Shown here one piece after another: positions 29,428-38,428 of a stretch of 64,000 nt of DNA. Under the pieces are notes generated by a model. It searched no databases. It saw only the letters and a list, made by a program, of their open reading frames with translations, and was not told the DNA's origin. Position 1 is the first letter of the stretch. Each line of letters opens with the position of its first letter. The DNA is taken from NCBI GenBank assembly GCA_015999745.1, contig JAECQP010000002.1, positions 1 through 64,000 of the forward strand, given 5' to 3'. This DNA comes from Sphingobacteriia bacterium. Lineage in GTDB: Bacteria; Bacteroidota; Bacteroidia; Chitinophagales; Chitinophagaceae. The position numbers and the translations under genes were made by a program.

Positions 29428-29856
29428 ATGATCAAGTTAACAGCAATCGGTAATCTGGGCAGGGATGCAGTTTTGAATACCGTAAGTGGCAAGAATGTAA
29501 TCAATTTCACCGTGGCTCATACGGAGCGTTATAAGGATGCACAGGGTAACCAGAAAGACAAAACCATTTGGGTGGATTGTGCTTATTGGACGGAAAGAAC
29601 CGGTATTGCTCCTTACCTGAAAAAAGGAACACAGGTATATGTGGAAGGCCAGCCTGATGTCAGAACCTATACCACCAAGGAAGGTGTAAACGGTGCAACA
29701 CTCTCTTTGCGTGTTTCAAGTGTACAGTTACTGGGTAGCAGACCCAGTGAAGGTGGAAGCGCCGGCGGGTACCAGCCCGCACCTGCAGTAGCTTCACAGC
29801 CTTCTGCTCCGGCTGCGTCCGATATCACGGAAGCTTTTGATGATCTTCCTTTCTAA
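29428..29856 (+). CDS. ssb: Single-stranded DNA-binding protein
   Basis: OB-fold SSB and acidic tip DITEAFDDLPF. Confidence 0.96.
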   Translation: MIKLTAIGNLGRDAVLNTVSGKNVINFTVAHTERYKDAQGNQKDKTIWVDCAYWTERTGIAPYLKKGTQVYVEGQPDVRTYTTKEGVNGATLSLRVSSVQLLGSRPSEGGSAGGYQPAPAVASQPSAPAASDITEAFDDLPF

Positions 29857-29882
29857 ACAAAGCAACGCATTACGCATATAAG

Positions 29883-29904
29883 GGATGGCTTGCCATCCTT
29901 TTTT
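29883..29904 (+). terminator. Intrinsic terminator of ssb
   Basis: GGATGGC-TT-GCCATCC followed by TTTTTT. Confidence 0.85.
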
Positions 29905-29929
29905 ATTTTCAAAAACATAATTTTACGGA

Positions 29930-31006
29930 ATGCAGGTATATCCCTACGATCAATTGTACCGGTTTACACAGGATGTTTTTATAGCAATGGGTTGCAGCGC
30001 AACTGATGCCACTACGGCTACAGAAGTGTTGTTGTCGGCCGACCTTAGAGGCATTGACAGTCATGGTGTGGCCCGGCTCAGCGGTTATGTGCGTTTGTGG
30101 CAATCCAAACGGATCAACACCCGCCCTTCCATCCGGATCATTCATGAAACGCCCTCCACGGCCGTGATAGACGGCGATGCCGGCCTTGGGCTGGTGGTAG
30201 CGCCATTTGCCATGCAGGTAGCCATCGATAAGGCAAAGCAGGTAGGAACGGGATGGGTTAGTGTGCAAAACTCCAATCATTTTGGGATAGCGGGTTATCA
30301 TGCCATGATGGCCCTGCAACAGGATATGATCGGTATGGCTATGACCAATGCCAGTGCATTGGTTGCACCTACTTTTTCCATAGAAAAAATGCTGGGGACC
30401 AATCCGATTGCGGTAGCCGTTCCCGCAGGGGAGGAGCCGCCCTTTGTGGCCGATATGGCCACTACTACAGCAGCCAACGGAAAACTGGAAATCCTGCAGC
30501 GCAAAAATGCCGAAGCACCATTGGGTTGGGTGCAGGATGAAAACGGGGAACCCAGTACTGATGCAAATATTCTGAAGAAAAAAGGCGCCCTGCTCCCTCT
30601 GGGAAGCGACCGGGAACACGGCAGCCACAAGGGATATGCGCTGGGAAGTATTGTAGATATTTTCTCTGCCGTGTTGAGCGGCGCTTCTTATGGCCCCTGG
30701 GCACCGCCTTTTCCCGCATATGTCCCCATGCCGGAAAACATGCCGGGCAAAGGGTTGGGACATTTCTTCGGCGCCATGAGGGTAGATGCGTTCAGGCCTG
30801 CGGACGAATTTAAAATGCATATGGATCATTGGATCAAACGCTTCCGTCAGGCAAAACCTGCAGCAGAACAGGAGCGCGTACTGATACCGGGAGATCCTGA
30901 ACGGGAAATGGAAGTGGTGCGAAGAATTGAAGGTATCCCGTTGCTGGACCCTGTGGTGGAAGACCTGAAGCAAACCGGCATGATTTTTAATATCAATGGA
31001 TTATAG
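29930..31006 (+). CDS. Ldh family oxidoreductase (malate/L-lactate dehydrogenase type)
   Basis: DLRGIDSHGVARLSGY; NSNHFGIAGYHAMMAL; GSHKGYALG. Confidence 0.92.
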   Translation: MQVYPYDQLYRFTQDVFIAMGCSATDATTATEVLLSADLRGIDSHGVARLSGYVRLWQSKRINTRPSIRIIHETPSTAVIDGDAGLGLVVAPFAMQVAIDKAKQVGTGWVSVQNSNHFGIAGYHAMMALQQDMIGMAMTNASALVAPTFSIEKMLGTNPIAVAVPAGEEPPFVADMATTTAANGKLEILQRKNAEAPLGWVQDENGEPSTDANILKKKGALLPLGSDREHGSHKGYALGSIVDIFSAVLSGASYGPWAPPFPAYVPMPENMPGKGLGHFFGAMRVDAFRPADEFKMHMDHWIKRFRQAKPAAEQERVLIPGDPEREMEVVRRIEGIPLLDPVVEDLKQTGMIFNINGL

Positions 31007-31866
31007 TGTTTCGTTTATTCCGATATGGTTTGATGCTGTTGGGCTGCATGGCGGTCATAACCCTGCATGCACAGTCCTTACCGCCTGTAAGTAAATACAT
31101 CAGCCGGAAACAATGGAACCAGTTGTTCCCCAACCGTTATGCGGTATCGAAGGAAAGATCAGGCTATGCCGCTGCGGTTGCGCAGAAAGATTTTTATTCC
31201 TATGATGCTTTTATTAAAGCAGCCAAACGCTTTCCAAACTTTCTGGCAAAGGGTTCCACCGTGCAGAAAAAAAGAGAGCTCGCCGCGTTCCTGGCCAATA
31301 TTGCCCATGAAACCAGCGGTGGATGGGAGGAAGCACCGGGCGGCTATTTTGCCTGGGGACTTTATTTCCTGGAAGAACGGGGTTGTTCCAACGGATGCGC
31401 GCATTACAGCGATACCAGCAAGAAAAAATTTCCGCCCATGCCCGGCCGGTCCTATCACGGAAGGGGCCCCATGCAGTTGAGTTGGAACTATAACTATGCG
31501 CAATTCAGCAGTTTTTATTTTAAAAACCAGCAGATTCTCTTAAACAATCCTTCCCTGCTGGCTACCGATCCGGTACTGAGTTTTGCCTCGGCCATCTGGT
31601 TCTGGGTAACCCCGCAATATCCTAAGCCATCCTGCCATGAAATCATGTCTGGTAAATGGATTCCCGAAAAAAAGGACAGTATCGCCGGGAGACTTCCCGG
31701 CTTTGGTGCAGTAATGAATGTCATTAACGGAGGAATAGAATGCGGAGGAACAAATTCGCAGAAAGCCGCATACAGATTAAATTATTATACATATTTCTGC
31801 CGCTATTTTAAAGTGGACCCCGGTCCGGCCATGAGTTGTGAAAATCAACGCCCGTTTGGATTATAG
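31006..31866 (+). CDS. GH19 chitinase-like glycoside hydrolase, secreted
   Basis: LAAFLANIAHETSGGW, GRSYHGRGPMQLSWNYNYAQF, VINGGIECGG; GTG start overlaps preceding stop (TAGTG). Confidence 0.88.
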   Translation: MFRLFRYGLMLLGCMAVITLHAQSLPPVSKYISRKQWNQLFPNRYAVSKERSGYAAAVAQKDFYSYDAFIKAAKRFPNFLAKGSTVQKKRELAAFLANIAHETSGGWEEAPGGYFAWGLYFLEERGCSNGCAHYSDTSKKKFPPMPGRSYHGRGPMQLSWNYNYAQFSSFYFKNQQILLNNPSLLATDPVLSFASAIWFWVTPQYPKPSCHEIMSGKWIPEKKDSIAGRLPGFGAVMNVINGGIECGGTNSQKAAYRLNYYTYFCRYFKVDPGPAMSCENQRPFGL

Positions 31867-31939
31867 CCTGTTAATGTGGCGCAGGTAAGTTACATTTGCA
31901 TCCAATATCAAATTACCATTATTTAAATCGGAAGGTCTT

Positions 31940-33259
31940 ATGAAAGTTATGAAGTTCGGAGGCACCAGTGTGGGAAAGCCGGAACGTATGCATGAAGTGG
32001 CGCAATTAATTACCAAAGATGATACACAGAAAATCGTTGTATTGAGCGCACTGAGCGGTACTACCAATGCATTGGTGGAAATCAGCAATCACCTGGCGGG
32101 AGGGGATCGTGCTGCAGCAGAAAACAGGATTGATCTGTTGCTGGAGCACTATCAGAATTTTATTCAGCAACTGGTTGTTACAGAAGAATACAGGAAAAAA
32201 GCCAACGATGTGATCGCAGAGCATTTTGAATTTCTGCGCATCATTCTCCGCATCTCTTTCAGTGAAGCGCTGAACAAGGATATCCTGGCACAGGGCGAAC
32301 TGATGAGTACCAAACTCTTTTGTGTGTACCTCCGGGAAAAAGGTATTGACCATGCATTGCTGCCTGCACTGGAGTTCATGCTGATTGATGCCAACGAAGA
32401 ACCGCAGCTGGATATGATTAAAGTGAAGCTGGCGGAACAACTGAAGCTGCACGCCGATAAAAAAATTCTGGTTACACAGGGATATATCTGCCGTAATGCA
32501 AGGGGAGAGGTTGATAACCTGAAGCGGGGAGGAAGCGATTATACCGCTTCACTGGTTGCGGCGGCAAGCCATGCCACCGTATGTGAAATCTGGACCGATA
32601 TAGATGGCATGCACAACAACGATCCGCGTGTGGTTCCCAGAACAGTGGCCATTGAACAACTCAGCTTCGACGAAGCTGCGGAACTGGCTTATTTTGGCGC
32701 CAAGATCCTGCACCCAACCTGTATCTGGCCTGCACAGCTGGAAAACGTTCCGGTACGCCTGCTGAATACGATGCAGCCCGAGGCGCCCGGCACGGTGATT
32801 ACCAAGGAAGCCGGAAGTGTTGGTGTTAAAGCCGTAGCAGCCAAGGACGGGATTATTGCCATCAAGATCAAGAGCAGCAGAATGTTGCTGGCCTATGGTT
32901 TCCTGCGCAAAGTATTTGAAGTGTTTGAGAAGTATAAGACCTCTATAGATATGATCACCACTTCCGAAGTGGCGGTCTCCGTAACCATCGATACCGATCA
33001 GTTTTTAGCGCAGATCGTGAAAGAACTGGAGCCATTCGGATCTGTGGATATTGAAAAAAATCAGACCATTGTATCGATTGTAGGGAATGAAATTGCCCAG
33101 ACCAAACATGTGTTGCAACGTCTTTTTGAATCTTTGAAAGAGGTGCCGGTAACCATGGTGAGTTATGGTGGCAGCCCGCATAATATTTCTTTGCTGGTTC
33201 CCGGAACAGAAAAAAATAAAACCCTGCAACTGCTGAACAGCGGTTTGTTTGGATTATAA
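31940..33259 (+). CDS. lysC: Aspartate kinase
   Basis: MKVMKFGGTSVGKPERM; GGSDYTASL; C-terminal ACT domains. Confidence 0.93.
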   Translation: MKVMKFGGTSVGKPERMHEVAQLITKDDTQKIVVLSALSGTTNALVEISNHLAGGDRAAAENRIDLLLEHYQNFIQQLVVTEEYRKKANDVIAEHFEFLRIILRISFSEALNKDILAQGELMSTKLFCVYLREKGIDHALLPALEFMLIDANEEPQLDMIKVKLAEQLKLHADKKILVTQGYICRNARGEVDNLKRGGSDYTASLVAAASHATVCEIWTDIDGMHNNDPRVVPRTVAIEQLSFDEAAELAYFGAKILHPTCIWPAQLENVPVRLLNTMQPEAPGTVITKEAGSVGVKAVAAKDGIIAIKIKSSRMLLAYGFLRKVFEVFEKYKTSIDMITTSEVAVSVTIDTDQFLAQIVKELEPFGSVDIEKNQTIVSIVGNEIAQTKHVLQRLFESLKEVPVTMVSYGGSPHNISLLVPGTEKNKTLQLLNSGLFGL

Positions 33260-33334
33260 TATTGAAAAGTATAAGCGGTTCATGCGGCGAATGGAGAATA
33301 TTTAAATTGCGGGCCAATTAAACAGCGATATACA

Positions 33335-34738
33335 ATGAATGAATTATTGCGGAAGGATGCGGCAGAGATGGCCAACTTGCTGGAACAGGTGAAATTACAG
33401 GGTGTCCATTACCTGGAACAGGTCAGCCAACGGTCTACCAATGCGCAGCAGGCAGTTGCGCTTCAACATGATTTGCCTGCAGAAGGCGTAGGGGCTGAAG
33501 CTGCGCTCCGCGAATTCAATCAGCGTTTTGAACCCGTTATGGCCGCAACCAGCGGTCCCCGTTACTGGGGCTTTGTGACCGGAGGCTCAACACCGGCTTC
33601 TATCGCAGGCGACTGGCTTACTTCCGTGTACGACCAGAACTCCTTTGCCGTAAAAGGCTTGGGAGATATTTCTGCCAATATAGAACTGGAAACCATTCAG
33701 CTGCTGCTGAACCTGCTGGAACTGCCCGGTGATTTCCTGGGTGGATTTGTAACAGGCGCCACCGTGTCTAATTTTACCTGCCTGGCGGTAGCCCGGCAAT
33801 GGGTCGGAAAACAATCCGGAGAAGATATTGCCAAAGACGGCCTGAGTGGCCCGGTGCATATTCTTTCCGCAACACCGCATTCCTCCGCTATTAAATCGCT
33901 CTCGCTACTGGGCATTGGCAGTAACCAACTCATTGCGGTGAAAACGGAGGAAGGGAACCGGGAATCTATGCTGGTAGCTGATCTGGAAAACAAAATAGCC
34001 GCACTGCACGGACAACCATTTATACTGATCTCGAGCGGAGGCACCGTGAACACAGTAGACTTTGATGATTTTGCCGCTATTGCCGTACTGAAAAATAAAT
34101 ATAATTTCTGGTGGCATATTGATGCTGCATTCGGAGGTTTTGCCGCCTGTTCCGATGCGCACAAACATTTGCTGAAAGGATGGGAGGGCGCAGACAGTAT
34201 TACGGTAGACTGCCATAAATGGCTAAATGTGCCGTATGAAAGTGCAGTATTCCTGGTTAAAAACCAGCACCGCTTATTGCAGGTGGAAACCTTTCAGAAC
34301 TCCAATGCGCCATACCTGGGAGACCCTTTGGAAAATTTCAGCTACATGAATTTCCTTCCGGAAAATTCCCGCAGGCTCAAGGCCCTGCCTGCATGGTTCT
34401 CGCTGAAAGCGTATGGTAAACAGGGATACAAAGACATCGTGGAAAATTGCATCGGGCTTGCGCAACAATTTGGACAATACATAGCGCAGAGTCCTCACTT
34501 TGAATTACTCGCTCCTGTGCGGCTCAACACCGTTTGTTTTACATTGAAACAGCCCGATGGTGCAGACCGTGCCACTGAATTTTTACATCAACTGAACAGC
34601 ACCGGAAAAGTGTTTATGACACCAACTGTATACAAAGGCAAAAAAGGCATCAGGGCTGCATTGGTGAACTGGCGCACTACTGCAGATGATCTGCATATTG
34701 TTCAAACATTAATGGAGCAGGTGATTGCGAAGTTGTAA
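33335..34738 (+). CDS. Group II PLP-dependent decarboxylase
   Basis: HIDAAFGGFAACS, SITVDCHKWLNVPYES PLP lysine motif. Confidence 0.88.
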   Translation: MNELLRKDAAEMANLLEQVKLQGVHYLEQVSQRSTNAQQAVALQHDLPAEGVGAEAALREFNQRFEPVMAATSGPRYWGFVTGGSTPASIAGDWLTSVYDQNSFAVKGLGDISANIELETIQLLLNLLELPGDFLGGFVTGATVSNFTCLAVARQWVGKQSGEDIAKDGLSGPVHILSATPHSSAIKSLSLLGIGSNQLIAVKTEEGNRESMLVADLENKIAALHGQPFILISSGGTVNTVDFDDFAAIAVLKNKYNFWWHIDAAFGGFAACSDAHKHLLKGWEGADSITVDCHKWLNVPYESAVFLVKNQHRLLQVETFQNSNAPYLGDPLENFSYMNFLPENSRRLKALPAWFSLKAYGKQGYKDIVENCIGLAQQFGQYIAQSPHFELLAPVRLNTVCFTLKQPDGADRATEFLHQLNSTGKVFMTPTVYKGKKGIRAALVNWRTTADDLHIVQTLMEQVIAKL

Positions 34739-34785
34739 TCCATTTATTCATTGCTGTTGTTGCAGGTATTCGTAGATTTACCGCA

Positions 34786-35760
34786 ATGAAGCCTTTGTTC
34801 AGAGAAAGAATCATCAACCGGATCCTCAGAAGCAAATACAAAAACACTGCTGAGAAGTCTTCCTATTCCGGTTATGAGATCGCAAAATCTGTGAGTGAAT
34901 TCAAGCGCTACCTGTTGTCGCAAATCAGGGATGTTGTATACATCACCATCGGTATTTTTTCCGCTGCCTTTGGCCTTGAAAGCTTTTTATTGCCCAATAG
35001 TTTTATTGACGGTGGTGCAACCGGTATTTCCCTGCTTGCCGCCCGGTTGTTTCATGTGCCCGTGTATGTGTTCATTGTGTTGGTGAACATTCCGTTTCTG
35101 ATTATGGGATTGAATGTGATCAGCAAACAGTTTGCCATCAAAGCAAGCCTGGCCATCATTGGCCTTGCCTTTGTGCTGGCCACTGTTCATTTCCCGGAAG
35201 TGACCCACGATAAACTGCTGGTGGCGGTATTTGGCGGATTCTTCCTGGGTGCGGGTATCGGTCTCTCTGTAAGAGGGGGTGGGGTGCTGGATGGAACGGA
35301 GGTATTGGCCATTCACCTGAGCCGGAAATTTGGGACCACCATTGGCGATATCATTACCCTGATCAATATCATCATCTTTTCTGCAGCAGCTTACCTCCTT
35401 TCGATGGAAACAGCGCTTTATTCGATGCTCACCTATCTGGCCGCATCCAAAACACTGGATTTTATCATTGTGGGTGTGGAGGAATACACCGGTGTTACCA
35501 TTGTATCGGTTCACAGCGACGAAATCCGTGCAATGATTATCGATGTACTGGGCCGTGGCGTTACTGTGTACCGGGGTAAACGCGGATTTGGTAAACACGG
35601 GCACACGCATGAAACCGATATTGTTTACACGGTGGTAACCAGGCTGGAGATCAGCAAACTGAATGGAGAAATTTCCAAGATAGATCCCAATGCATTTGTG
35701 GTGATGAACAGCATCAAAGACACCAGGGGCGGTATGATCAAGAAACGGCCAATGCATTAG
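34786..35760 (+). CDS. YitT family membrane protein (DUF161/DUF2179)
   Basis: Multi-TM, GGATGISLL, GTEVLAIHLSRKFGTTIG; C-terminal RGVTVYRGKRGFGK. Confidence 0.9.
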   Translation: MKPLFRERIINRILRSKYKNTAEKSSYSGYEIAKSVSEFKRYLLSQIRDVVYITIGIFSAAFGLESFLLPNSFIDGGATGISLLAARLFHVPVYVFIVLVNIPFLIMGLNVISKQFAIKASLAIIGLAFVLATVHFPEVTHDKLLVAVFGGFFLGAGIGLSVRGGGVLDGTEVLAIHLSRKFGTTIGDIITLINIIIFSAAAYLLSMETALYSMLTYLAASKTLDFIIVGVEEYTGVTIVSVHSDEIRAMIIDVLGRGVTVYRGKRGFGKHGHTHETDIVYTVVTRLEISKLNGEISKIDPNAFVVMNSIKDTRGGMIKKRPMH

Positions 35761-35803
35761 CGCGCCTCATTGTTGCGCGCCGGCCTGAACGCAGCGCATA
35801 AAA

Positions 35804-35825
35804 AAAGCGGGGCAGGCCCCGCTTT
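35804..35825. terminator. Bidirectional intrinsic terminator (yitT-like gene / queA)
   Basis: AAAGCGGGG-CAGG-CCCCGCTTT with A-tract upstream. Confidence 0.85.
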
Positions 35826-35843
35826 CAATTTTCTCCACCGGTA

Positions 35844-36893
35844 TTAAACAATCAGCAGTGCATCTCCATAGCTGAAGAAACGGTATTTATCTTTAATGGC
35901 TTTCTTGTATGCTTCAATGGCCAGATCATATCCTGCAAAAGCACAGGTCATGATCAACAGGCTTGTTTTAGGCAGGTGGAAGTTGGTTACCAGGCTGTCT
36001 GCCACGTTGAAGTTATAAGGCGGGTGAATAAAGTGATTGGTCCATCCCTCACTTGGTTTCAGTAATTTTTGTGCAGTAAAACTGCTCTCCATGGCACGCA
36101 TGGTAGTGGTGCCGATGGAACAGATGCGGTGACCGTTTTGCTTTGCTTTGTTTACAATATCACAGGCCTGCTGATCAATAGCATAATACTCTGCATCCAT
36201 CTTGTGTTTGCTCAGGTCTTCCACTTCAATCGGACGGAAAGTGCCCAGTCCGGTATGCAGGGTTACCTCTGCAAAACGAATACCCTGGATTTCGCAACGT
36301 TTAATCAGTTCCTTGCTGAAATGCAATCCTGCTGTTGGAGCTGCAACCGCGCCCTCATGCTTGGCATAAACGGTTTGATATCTTTCCTTATCTTCTTCAT
36401 CCGGCTTACGCTTGATGTATTTAGGAAGGGGTGTTTCGCCTAAGAATTCCAGCATTTTTTTGAAACTGGCATCATCATCGTCCCATAAGAAACGGATGGT
36501 GCGGCCCCTGCTCGTCGTATTATCAATTACTTCAGCAACCAGTTCCTCATTATCTCCAAAATACAATTTGTTTCCTACACGGATCTTTCTTGCGGGATCA
36601 ACAATTACATCCCATAAACGGTTGGGCTTGTTCAGTTCGCGCAATAAGAATACTTCTATCTTGGCGCCTGTTTTTTCCTTACGGCCATACATTCTTGCCG
36701 GAAATACCTTGGTGTTGTTCACTACAAATACATCTTTATCGTCGTAGTATTCCAGGATATCCTTGAAATGACGATTCTCCATATGTCCACTTTTGCGATC
36801 CACAACCATCAAACGGCTGTCTTCTCTTCTTTTAGTGGGATTCTGGGCAATGAGGTTCAGTGGAAGGTCAAACTTGAACTGGGATAATTTCAT
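35844..36893 (-). CDS. queA: S-adenosylmethionine:tRNA ribosyltransferase-isomerase
   Basis: [67 protein letters not shown]. Confidence 0.95.
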   Translation of the reverse strand: MKLSQFKFDLPLNLIAQNPTKRREDSRLMVVDRKSGHMENRHFKDILEYYDDKDVFVVNNTKVFPARMYGRKEKTGAKIEVFLLRELNKPNRLWDVIVDPARKIRVGNKLYFGDNEELVAEVIDNTTSRGRTIRFLWDDDDASFKKMLEFLGETPLPKYIKRKPDEEDKERYQTVYAKHEGAVAAPTAGLHFSKELIKRCEIQGIRFAEVTLHTGLGTFRPIEVEDLSKHKMDAEYYAIDQQACDIVNKAKQNGHRICSIGTTTMRAMESSFTAQKLLKPSEGWTNHFIHPPYNFNVADSLVTNFHLPKTSLLIMTCAFAGYDLAIEAYKKAIKDKYRFFSYGDALLIV

Positions 36894-36992
36894 GTAACTA
36901 ATCTGTTTTAAGATGATAGCCACATTCAGTTTGCCGGCCCGCAGCAGGCGGGTGGCGATAACTTCATGTTACGGCATGAATTTTTGAGTGTG

Positions 36993-37000
36993 CAAAGTTA
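36993..37000 (-). promoter_or_regulatory. -7 element of a candidate queA promoter
   Basis: Minus strand TAACTTTG matches Bacteroidota -7 consensus TAnnTTTG, about 100 nt upstream of queA ATG. Confidence 0.5.
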
Positions 37001-37146
37001 CGAAATTAAACCGAAAGCCTTCCAATTTGAATAAACCGGGTCTAATGGATTGATTCTCAATGACGAATTTAAGGGGCGTTGTATACCCTGCAGCGGGTAT
37101 AGGACGGGTATTTCGGGCGGTTATTTTTGCCTATCAAATCATGATT

Positions 37147-38418
37147 ATGAAAAAGACAGCAGCTTTCCTGATTTTGGGGGTTCTTTTAATGGTACAGGCC
37201 AACAGGGCCCATGCACAAACCGCTCCCACGGATTATCTCTATCCGGTACTCGTAAAAGGCAAACTGGGGTATATCGATAACAAAGGTGTGTTGCAGATCA
37301 AAGCCAGCCTGAACAAACAGGCTGCGTATGAATTGGAAAATGTAAAAACGCCCTTCATCATTGTAAAGAACGGAACGGAATCCGGGTTGTACAGCCGGAA
37401 AACCCAAAAAATGGTTGTGGAAACAAAGTATAGAAACATACTGGTAGATGAAGCGGTGAAGCGCATTAAGATCGGGTTGGGCGGGGGATTCTTCAATACT
37501 TCATACGGCTACGTGGATTATGATGGCAAAGAAGTGATTCCTGTTGCTTATAAAACACAACTCCTGACCGGCGGTTACCGGTTTAAAGAAGGGTTGTGGT
37601 GTTTTGAGAAAGAGGGCAGGCAGGGTTATATGGACCCCAACGGAAATGTCGTGATCGCCCCACAGTTTGAATCTGCCAGTGATTTTACCAACGGGATGGC
37701 ATTTGTACGGAAGCCCGGTGAAACCCTCTATGGATACATTGATCCAAAAGGCAACTACCTGATCAAACCACAGTTTTATGATGCAGGTGCCTTTGATGAA
37801 AACGGATTTGCATTGGTGCGGCTGAACAAAACAGATGCCAGACATAGCGTCATCGATAAAAAAGGAAAGCTGATTGTAAGAGCCATTCCGCATCCTGCCC
37901 AGGAAGACGGTTTTGGTGGCAATATCCATTTCACCAAAGGGCTGGCGCTGGTGTTGGATACCACCAGTAAAAAATATGGTTATGTGGATCAGTCGGGTAA
38001 ACTGACCATTGCCGTGCAGTTCAGCTCTGCGGAAGAATTTGACAAAGAGGGCAGGGCCCTGGTTAGTATGGGCGGCCTGATGGATGGGGAAGGATTGTTT
38101 GGAAAAATGCTGGGCGCCAAATGGACTTTTATTGATACAAAGGGTACACCGCTGATGCCTTATTTCAGGGCCGATGAAGTGAGCCGGTTCTCCGAAGGGC
38201 TGGCGGCTGTAAAATTCAATGGCTTATGGGGATTTATCAACCTGAGAGGCGAGGTAGCGATTGAACCGCAATGGACAGAACGCCCCAGTCTTTTTGAAGG
38301 GGGCATTGCCCGGGTTATGATGAAATCTGATGCCGAAAGTGATAAAGCTTACAGTTCGGATGTGGCAGTCGGATACATCAACCAGCAGGGCCGGTATGTA
38401 TGGAGTATGCAGAAATAA
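37147..38418 (+). CDS. WG repeat-containing secreted protein
   Basis: Signal peptide; repeated (W/Y)G(Y/F)I(D/N)..G...I.PQF units. Confidence 0.92.
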   Translation: MKKTAAFLILGVLLMVQANRAHAQTAPTDYLYPVLVKGKLGYIDNKGVLQIKASLNKQAAYELENVKTPFIIVKNGTESGLYSRKTQKMVVETKYRNILVDEAVKRIKIGLGGGFFNTSYGYVDYDGKEVIPVAYKTQLLTGGYRFKEGLWCFEKEGRQGYMDPNGNVVIAPQFESASDFTNGMAFVRKPGETLYGYIDPKGNYLIKPQFYDAGAFDENGFALVRLNKTDARHSVIDKKGKLIVRAIPHPAQEDGFGGNIHFTKGLALVLDTTSKKYGYVDQSGKLTIAVQFSSAEEFDKEGRALVSMGGLMDGEGLFGKMLGAKWTFIDTKGTPLMPYFRADEVSRFSEGLAAVKFNGLWGFINLRGEVAIEPQWTERPSLFEGGIARVMMKSDAESDKAYSSDVAVGYINQQGRYVWSMQK

Positions 38419-38428
38419 TCCACCGTTT

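Noticed and set aside
29909-30973. 354-aa minus-strand ORF opposite the Ldh-family gene
   Set aside because: Antisense to a clear dehydrogenase; Cys/His-rich, no domain logic; shadow ORF
34987-35757. 256-aa minus-strand ORF opposite YitT-like gene
   Set aside because: His/Asn-rich antisense translation of a membrane protein gene
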